Shown in pieces: positions 8,155 through 11,775 of a stretch of DNA of 11,775 bases. The position numbers were made by a program, and so were the translations under genes. Location: contig CALAUH010000198.1 in assembly GCA_937892225.1 (NCBI GenBank), forward strand, positions 1 through 11,775. The letters run 5' to 3'. Below the pieces are notes generated by a model. The model worked only from the letters and a program-made list of their open reading frames with translations, was not told the DNA's origin and searched no databases. This DNA is from an uncultured Treponema sp. (GTDB lineage Bacteria; Spirochaetota; Spirochaetia; Treponematales; Treponemataceae). The first letter of the stretch is position 1; every line of letters begins with the position of its first letter.

Positions 8155-8378
8155 TATTCAGCCTCCCAGATTTTTTCAATCAACTTTTGCATATAACTTT
8201 CCTGTTCTTTTTCCATTGGCTGATTATTTTGTATTTCATATAATTTAGAAAATACCTGTAACGGAGACAGTAATTTTACATTTTCCGATTTTGATATTTT
8301 ATTGTTTGTTTTTGACCTTAGATTATCATAATCCAGCGGTGCGATTTTCAGATGTGAGAGAACCGTAAAATTTTCTTC
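8154..8378 (-). pseudogene. sbcD: Detached 3' end of sbcD, out of frame with the rest
   Basis: This frame is one base off the main sbcD frame and is open from 8381 to the TAA at 8156-8154. It reads EENFTVLSHLKIAPLDYDN, then LSPLQVFSKLYEIQNNQPME and ends LIEKIWEAE. The LDYDN and PLxxFxxxYExQNNQPM blocks are typical of the SbcD C-terminus, the part expected to contact SbcC. There is no start codon with a ribosome binding site at its head, so it is unlikely to be translated on its own. It joins the main sbcD frame exactly if the 104-bp insertion is removed. The stop overlaps the sbcC start by one base. Confidence 0.88.
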
Positions 8379-9376
8379 GATTCAGTTCTGTGATATAATT
8401 TCAACGCCGTTTTCAAGCCATACATCGCTGAATTTCCTTGTTCTGAACGTCTACGGCGGAAAAATGCTTCTGCTTTTTCTTCCTGGTCTGTCAGTGTTAT
8501 ATGAATAAAATCCTGTAAATTTGTGTTTTCATAATTTTTCTTATAAGTGATTTCATCATAAGAACCTTTTATTTCTCGCATATCACGTAAAGGAACAAGC
8601 GGTACATTTTTATATTCAAATTCCCCTTTTTTTCCGAGAGTTACCACTGCAACTCCTTTTTGATGAGAAACCTCTGAAAATGAATACTTTAATGGTGTTC
8701 CACAATACCTTATTTTTTCACTGCCGATTTTCTGTGGTCCGTGAATATGTCCAAGTGCAACATAATCAAAATCTTCAAAAACAAAAGAATCAACGTTATC
8801 AAGACCACCTACACTTACTTCTTCTGATTCACTTCTCTGTGCTCCTGTTACAAATTGATGTGAAATTAGCACATTTCTTTCATCTTTATTTAAGTGAATG
8901 TTTTTTATTACTACATCTAATGCATCTGTATATGTTTCGATTTTTTCATCAGGGAAATACTGTTTTACAAAAACTGGTTTTACAAACGGCAATAAATAAA
9001 AATTTACAGGACCATTTTCATCATTCAATGTAACTGACTCACATTTACCTTTATATGATTTTGAAAAATAAACTCCGGAAGACTGCATCAATTTTGAACC
9101 GAAAGTCAGTCGTTCAGCACTATCATGATTTCCGCTTATTATAAAAACATTTAATTTTCGTTCTGCAAGTTGATTTAAAAAATTATCAAAAAGATTTACT
9201 GCTTCTACAGGCGGAATCTGTTTATCATAAACATCCCCTGCAATTAAAACGGCATCTGGTTTTTCATTATCAATAACTTTTAATATTTCGTTTAAAATAT
9301 GTGACTGATCTTCTATTAAAGATATTTCTTTTATTCGTTTACCTAAATGTAAATCTGAAAGATGAATAAATTTCAT
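8348..9376 (-). CDS. sbcD: SbcD nuclease subunit, C-terminus replaced after an insertion
   Basis: SbcD is the Mre11-like, metal-dependent nuclease partner of SbcC. The phosphoesterase motifs are all present: DLH (D8, H10), GDVYD (G47-D51), GNHD (G82-D85), H173 in ISHQF and GHIH (209-212). Native sequence runs from MKFIHLSDLHLG to about residue 300 (HITLTDQEE). After that come 42 residues, including FFRRRRSEQGNSAMYG and ending KKILRFSHI, which do not look like SbcD and are encoded by an inserted segment and out-of-frame sequence. The real last 72 residues lie downstream in another frame. The catalytic core may still fold, but the C-terminal region that pairs with SbcC is missing, so the gene is truncated or a pseudogene. 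AAGGGAGG precedes the ATG at 9376. A promoter is predicted just upstream. Confidence 0.9.
   Translation of the reverse strand: MKFIHLSDLHLGKRIKEISLIEDQSHILNEILKVIDNEKPDAVLIAGDVYDKQIPPVEAVNLFDNFLNQLAERKLNVFIISGNHDSAERLTFGSKLMQSSGVYFSKSYKGKCESVTLNDENGPVNFYLLPFVKPVFVKQYFPDEKIETYTDALDVVIKNIHLNKDERNVLISHQFVTGAQRSESEEVSVGGLDNVDSFVFEDFDYVALGHIHGPQKIGSEKIRYCGTPLKYSFSEVSHQKGVAVVTLGKKGEFEYKNVPLVPLRDMREIKGSYDEITYKKNYENTNLQDFIHITLTDQEEKAEAFFRRRRSEQGNSAMYGLKTALKLYHRTESKKILRFSHI
8371..8378. repeat. 8-bp direct repeat, left copy (probable target-site duplication)
   Basis: TTTTCTTC on the plus strand, identical to 8475-8482; the bases just outside the 8 bp differ on both sides. In the minus-strand frames the two copies encode the same Glu-Glu codons of SbcD, read in different frames, as expected if one codon pair had been duplicated by an insertion. 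Confidence 0.7.
8379..8474. mobile_element. 96-bp inserted element in sbcD (MITE-like or palindromic element)
   Basis: The segment between two 8-bp direct repeats is about 42% G+C by hand count, against roughly 30% around it. It has a subterminal inverted repeat CGCCGT (8405-8410) and ACGGCG (8453-8458), each arm flanked by a T-rich or A-rich run, and shorter internal pairings (CAAG/CTTG and GTT-CAG-AAC). The ends themselves do not form a clear terminal inverted repeat, and no transposase is present, so it would be non-autonomous. Deleting it with one repeat copy restores the sbcD frame. The family is unknown to me. An 8-bp duplication is compatible with several insertion sequence families, so no source can be named. 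The exact ends are inferred from the direct repeats. Confidence 0.65.
8475..8482. repeat. 8-bp direct repeat, right copy (probable target-site duplication)
   Basis: TTTTCTTC on the plus strand, matching 8371-8378 exactly. On the minus strand it reads GAAGAAAA within the codons for Gln-Glu-Glu-Lys, the last point at which SbcD is in its native frame. Confidence 0.7.
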
Positions 9377-9403
9377 TTTCCCTCCCTTCTTTCTGATTTA
9401 CAT

Positions 9404-9432
9404 ATTATAACACTAAATTTTTACTTTAAGAA
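9404..9432 (-). promoter_or_regulatory. Candidate promoter of the sbcDC operon
   Basis: On the minus strand an exact TATAAT (9409-9404) lies 17 bp after TTCTTA (9432-9427), which matches three of six -35 bases and sits in the end of the upstream transporter gene. Transcription would start about 20 nt before the sbcD start codon. No terminator hairpin is seen in the 36-bp gap. Confidence 0.4.
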
Positions 9433-11188
9433 CAAGTTGTGCATAATTTCCGTTTAATTTCATCAATTCTTCATGATTTCCTCTTTCTACAATTTCTCCA
9501 TGATCTACATAGAAAATTACATCAGCATTTCTAATTGTTGAAAGACGATGAGCAATGATAAATGAAGTTCGTCCTTTTAATAATTCATCCAGTCCTTTCT
9601 GAAGTAACTTTTCTGTATGAGTATCTACAGAGGATGTTGCTTCATCAAGAATTAAAATTCGAGGATTACTTAACAATACTCTTGCAAAAGAAATAAGTTG
9701 TTTTTGACCTTGAGACAATCCGCCGCCATTTGCAGAAAGAACAGTATTGTAACCATCCGGGAAAGCAGATATAAATTCATGAGCCTGAACCGTTTTTGCA
9801 CACTCAATACATTCTTCATCAGTTGCATCGAGTCTTCCGTAACGGATATTTTCCATAATAGTTCCGGTAAACAAAAAAGAATCCTGAAGCATTACACCAA
9901 CTTGTTTACGAATACTTTTTATTGTTAGTTCCTGCAAGTCAATTCCATCAATTAAAATTTTTCCGTCATCAGGATTATAGAATCTTGTTAACAAATTAAC
10001 TATTGTAGTTTTACCAGCACCAGTCGGACCGACAATCGCTACAGTCATACCCGGTGTGATTGTAAAATTAACGTTTTTAAGGATTGGTGTTCCTTTTTCG
10101 TAACTGAAATTAACATTATCAAAACAAACATGTCCGCGAATTGGTGGTAAATCTTTTGCACCTGGTTTATCTACGATATCATCTTTTTCGTCAAGAAGTT
10201 CAAAGATTCTTTCAACATATGCAGTTGTAGTTACCATAGAATTATAAAAGTTACCAAGGTTCTGTACAGGTGTCCAGAAACGCCAGATATAACCGGCAAA
10301 TGCAACAAGAGTTCCGACTGTTACAGTACCACCCATACCGTTACCAATCCATGAAATACCAGCCATATATACAAGCGCTACACCTAAAGTTGAAAGATTA
10401 TCTACGAGCGGCCATATAACATTGTTTATATTTACAGCTTTCATCCAAGTTTTTTTACATTTATCGCACAATCCGTTGAATATTCCCTGATTAACATCTT
10501 CACGGGCAAAAGACTGTGTAATTTTCATTCCGTTTAAACTTTCCGAAAGATACGCTGTTAAATTTGAACGCTTATAACTTTCCTGACGCCATGCTTCATG
10601 CTGAACTTTTTTCATAGAAAACAGAACTAAGAATAAAACAGGCAGTACAGCCATACAAACTAATGTTAATTTAACATCTATTGCAATCATAAAACCAATA
10701 ATTACAATGAGCGTAAACATATCACTTATAAGCTGAATAATACCGTTGCTTAATAAATCTGATAATGAGTTTACATAATTAACGACTCTTATTAAAATTT
10801 TACCATGAGGTCTTGAATCAAAATAAGTAAAAGGCAAAGACTGTAATTTTGTAAATACATCTTTTCTTATTGCAACAATGATTTTCTGTGCAACTCTAGT
10901 CATAATTTTTAATTTTGCCGCAAGAAGAATTCTTACTACCAGAGTAGAAAGAAGCATTATTACAGAAATTATTATAAGTGATTTATAATCTTTGTTAGGA
11001 ATTGAACTGTCTATTGCTATACGGATTAAATATGGACTTAACAAAGAAATTGCAGAAGCTAGAAGCATTACTACACATGACAAAACCATTTTACCTGAAT
11101 ATGGTTTTATCCATTTAAATAAACGCATTATTATATGAGGATTTATTCCCTGTTCAAATTCTTCATCAGTATCAAACTTATTTCTCAA
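9413..11188 (-). CDS. ABC exporter half-transporter, consensus-site subunit
   Basis: This is a 591-residue inner-membrane half-transporter that exports a substrate using ATP. The N-terminal membrane domain covers about residues 30-310, with hydrophobic segments near 34-58, 70-91, 150-170, 172-191, 262-282 and 288-304. The ATP-binding domain follows: Walker A GPTGAGKT (387-394), Q-loop Q435, signature LSQGQ (491-495), Walker B ILILDE with catalytic E516, and H547 in IIAHRLST. The signature has Q in place of the usual second-position G, while the catalytic glutamate is intact. This is the mirror image of the upstream subunit, and the pair fits a heterodimeric exporter of the TM287/TM288 or BmrCD type. 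The substrate cannot be told; drugs or lipids are typical for the family. The start is TTG at 11188, with AGGAG seven bases upstream. Confidence 0.93.
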   Translation of the reverse strand: MRNKFDTDEEFEQGINPHIIMRLFKWIKPYSGKMVLSCVVMLLASAISLLSPYLIRIAIDSSIPNKDYKSLIIISVIMLLSTLVVRILLAAKLKIMTRVAQKIIVAIRKDVFTKLQSLPFTYFDSRPHGKILIRVVNYVNSLSDLLSNGIIQLISDMFTLIVIIGFMIAIDVKLTLVCMAVLPVLFLVLFSMKKVQHEAWRQESYKRSNLTAYLSESLNGMKITQSFAREDVNQGIFNGLCDKCKKTWMKAVNINNVIWPLVDNLSTLGVALVYMAGISWIGNGMGGTVTVGTLVAFAGYIWRFWTPVQNLGNFYNSMVTTTAYVERIFELLDEKDDIVDKPGAKDLPPIRGHVCFDNVNFSYEKGTPILKNVNFTITPGMTVAIVGPTGAGKTTIVNLLTRFYNPDDGKILIDGIDLQELTIKSIRKQVGVMLQDSFLFTGTIMENIRYGRLDATDEECIECAKTVQAHEFISAFPDGYNTVLSANGGGLSQGQKQLISFARVLLSNPRILILDEATSSVDTHTEKLLQKGLDELLKGRTSFIIAHRLSTIRNADVIFYVDHGEIVERGNHEELMKLNGNYAQLVLKVKI

Positions 11189-11195
11189 AGCTATT

Positions 11196-11200
11196 CTCCT
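11196..11200 (-). promoter_or_regulatory. Ribosome binding site that fixes the TTG start of the exporter subunit
   Basis: AGGAG on the minus strand is 7 nt from the TTG at 11188-11186. The next in-frame ATG is codon 21, inside the conserved N-terminal region and without such a site. The gap to the upstream gene is only 30 nt, so the two subunits are most likely co-transcribed. Confidence 0.7.
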
Positions 11201-11218
11201 AAAAGTTCCCCTGCTACA

Positions 11219-11775
11219 CTATAAAGTCTGCTGTTCCATAAAAACATCTTGATAATAACCAGGCTTTTTTACCAGATCTTTATGCTTTCCCTGCTCCACA
11301 ATTTTTCCATCTTTAAGTACAAAAACTACATCACAATCAAGGAAAGAAGAAACTCTGTGACTTATAATAAAAGTTGTATGTCCCTGTTTCTGTTTATTTA
11401 TAGAATCCCTGATTTTTTCTTCAGTTTCTATATCTACTGCAGAAGTAGTATCATCAAGAATCATTACTTTTGGATTAGCAAGAAAAAGTCTTGCAAGTGC
11501 AATTCTCTGTTTCTGACCGCCGCTTAATCCGACCCCTCGTTCACCAACGACTGTATCATAACCTTCGGTCAAATCACCAATAAATTCTTTAACTCTTGCA
11601 AGTTCAGCAACTTTTTCTACCTGTTCAAAATCAACTTCCGGATTTCCAAAAGCAATATTGCCTTCTACCGTATCTGAAAATAAAAATGCTTCCTGCATTG
11701 TTATACCGACATTTTTTCTTAAATCCTGAAGATTATAATCACGAATATCTACATCATCTAACAGAATTTTTCCCG
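11219..11775 (-). CDS. ABC exporter half-transporter, degenerate-site subunit (5' end cut)
   Basis: The last 184 codons of an ABC half-transporter are present, starting within the ATP-binding domain just after Walker A (GKILLDDVDIRDYNLQDLRK). The reading frame stays open to the window edge, so the Met in ITMQEAFLF is internal and not a start. Visible motifs are the Q-loop in MQEAFLF, a canonical signature LSGGQKQR, Walker B MILDD and D-loop SAVD, and the switch histidine in FIISHRVSS. The residue after the Walker B aspartate is Asp instead of the catalytic Glu, which marks the poorly hydrolysing site of heterodimeric exporters. Its 3' end is 30 nt from the next subunit gene. The membrane domain lies outside the window. 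Confidence 0.92.
   Translation of the reverse strand, partial: GKILLDDVDIRDYNLQDLRKNVGITMQEAFLFSDTVEGNIAFGNPEVDFEQVEKVAELARVKEFIGDLTEGYDTVVGERGVGLSGGQKQRIALARLFLANPKVMILDDTTSAVDIETEEKIRDSINKQKQGHTTFIISHRVSSFLDCDVVFVLKDGKIVEQGKHKDLVKKPGYYQDVFMEQQTL

Noticed and set aside
8214..8216. Internal ATG in the sbcD 3' remnant as an independent small gene start
   Set aside because: It lies within the conserved QNNQPM block of SbcD and would give only about 20 residues.
8350..8400. Programmed -1 ribosomal frameshift joining the two sbcD frames
   Set aside because: The direction (-1) would fit, but between the last stop of the downstream frame (8384-8382) and the stop at 8350-8348 there is no slippery heptamer in phase: the codons are GAA TCG AAG AAA ATT TTA CGG, and re-pairing one base back fails. 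Slippage here would also leave the foreign segment in the protein.
8680..9033. Plus-strand open frames over sbcD, sbcC, the peptidase and the transporter genes (for example 8680-9033, 5870-6136, 4630-4929, 1933-2229)
   Set aside because: They are antisense to well-supported genes, have low-complexity compositions rich in Phe, Leu and His, and lack ribosome binding sites and recognisable domains.
11696..11698. ATG at 11698 as the start of a short ATPase gene
   Set aside because: The frame is open to the window edge and continues with a conserved ABC sequence upstream (GKILLDDVDIRDYN), so this Met is internal (the MQE of the Q-loop).

Overview
This is an AT-rich window (about 30% G+C by eye) in which every convincing gene lies on the minus strand, so the genes read from the right edge to the left edge. 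The best organism guess is a host-associated spirochaete of the Treponema group. That rests on gene content, a ClpB N-terminus of the type seen in that group and the low G+C, and is an inference, not a proven assignment. TTG starts are used at least twice, each with a good ribosome binding site.

From right to left: (1) 11775-9413, two ABC exporter half-transporters in tandem. The first is cut by the window edge. Together they look like a heterodimeric exporter with one degenerate and one consensus ATP site. (2) 9376-5392, sbcD and sbcC, the nuclease and ATPase of the Mre11-Rad50-like DNA repair complex. (3) 5338-2312, a large M16C zinc metallopeptidase of the PreP/Cym1 (presequence protease) type. 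(4) 2255-2022, a 77-residue protein I do not recognise. (5) 1945-773, a 390-residue protein with a weak resemblance to the tocopherol cyclase/lipocalin-like family. (6) 626-1, the N-terminal third or so of the disaggregase ClpB, cut by the left edge just as its first Walker A motif begins.

The most unusual thing is inside sbcD. The 3' part of the gene is split by a 104-bp insertion: a 96-bp foreign-looking segment of about 42% G+C, flanked by an exact 8-bp direct repeat (TTTTCTTC on the plus strand, 8371-8378 and 8475-8482). Removing one repeat copy plus the segment restores an uninterrupted 372-codon sbcD that ends in a TAATG overlap with the sbcC start. As it stands, SbcD stops at 8348 with 42 foreign residues in place of its last 72, and the coupling to sbcC is lost. 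This looks like a small non-autonomous mobile or palindromic element with a target-site duplication.

Several junctions carry a sigma70-like promoter at or just past the stop codon of the upstream gene: before sbcD, before the peptidase, before the 390-residue gene, and, more weakly, before the 77-residue gene and clpB. Between the 390-residue gene and clpB a near-consensus promoter (TTGACA, 17 bp, TAGAAT) is followed within a few bases by an intrinsic terminator, so it would make a transcript of about 50 nt or act as an attenuated leader for clpB. No rRNA, tRNA, CRISPR array or recognisable transposase gene is seen. No stretch without a gene is longer than 300 bases.
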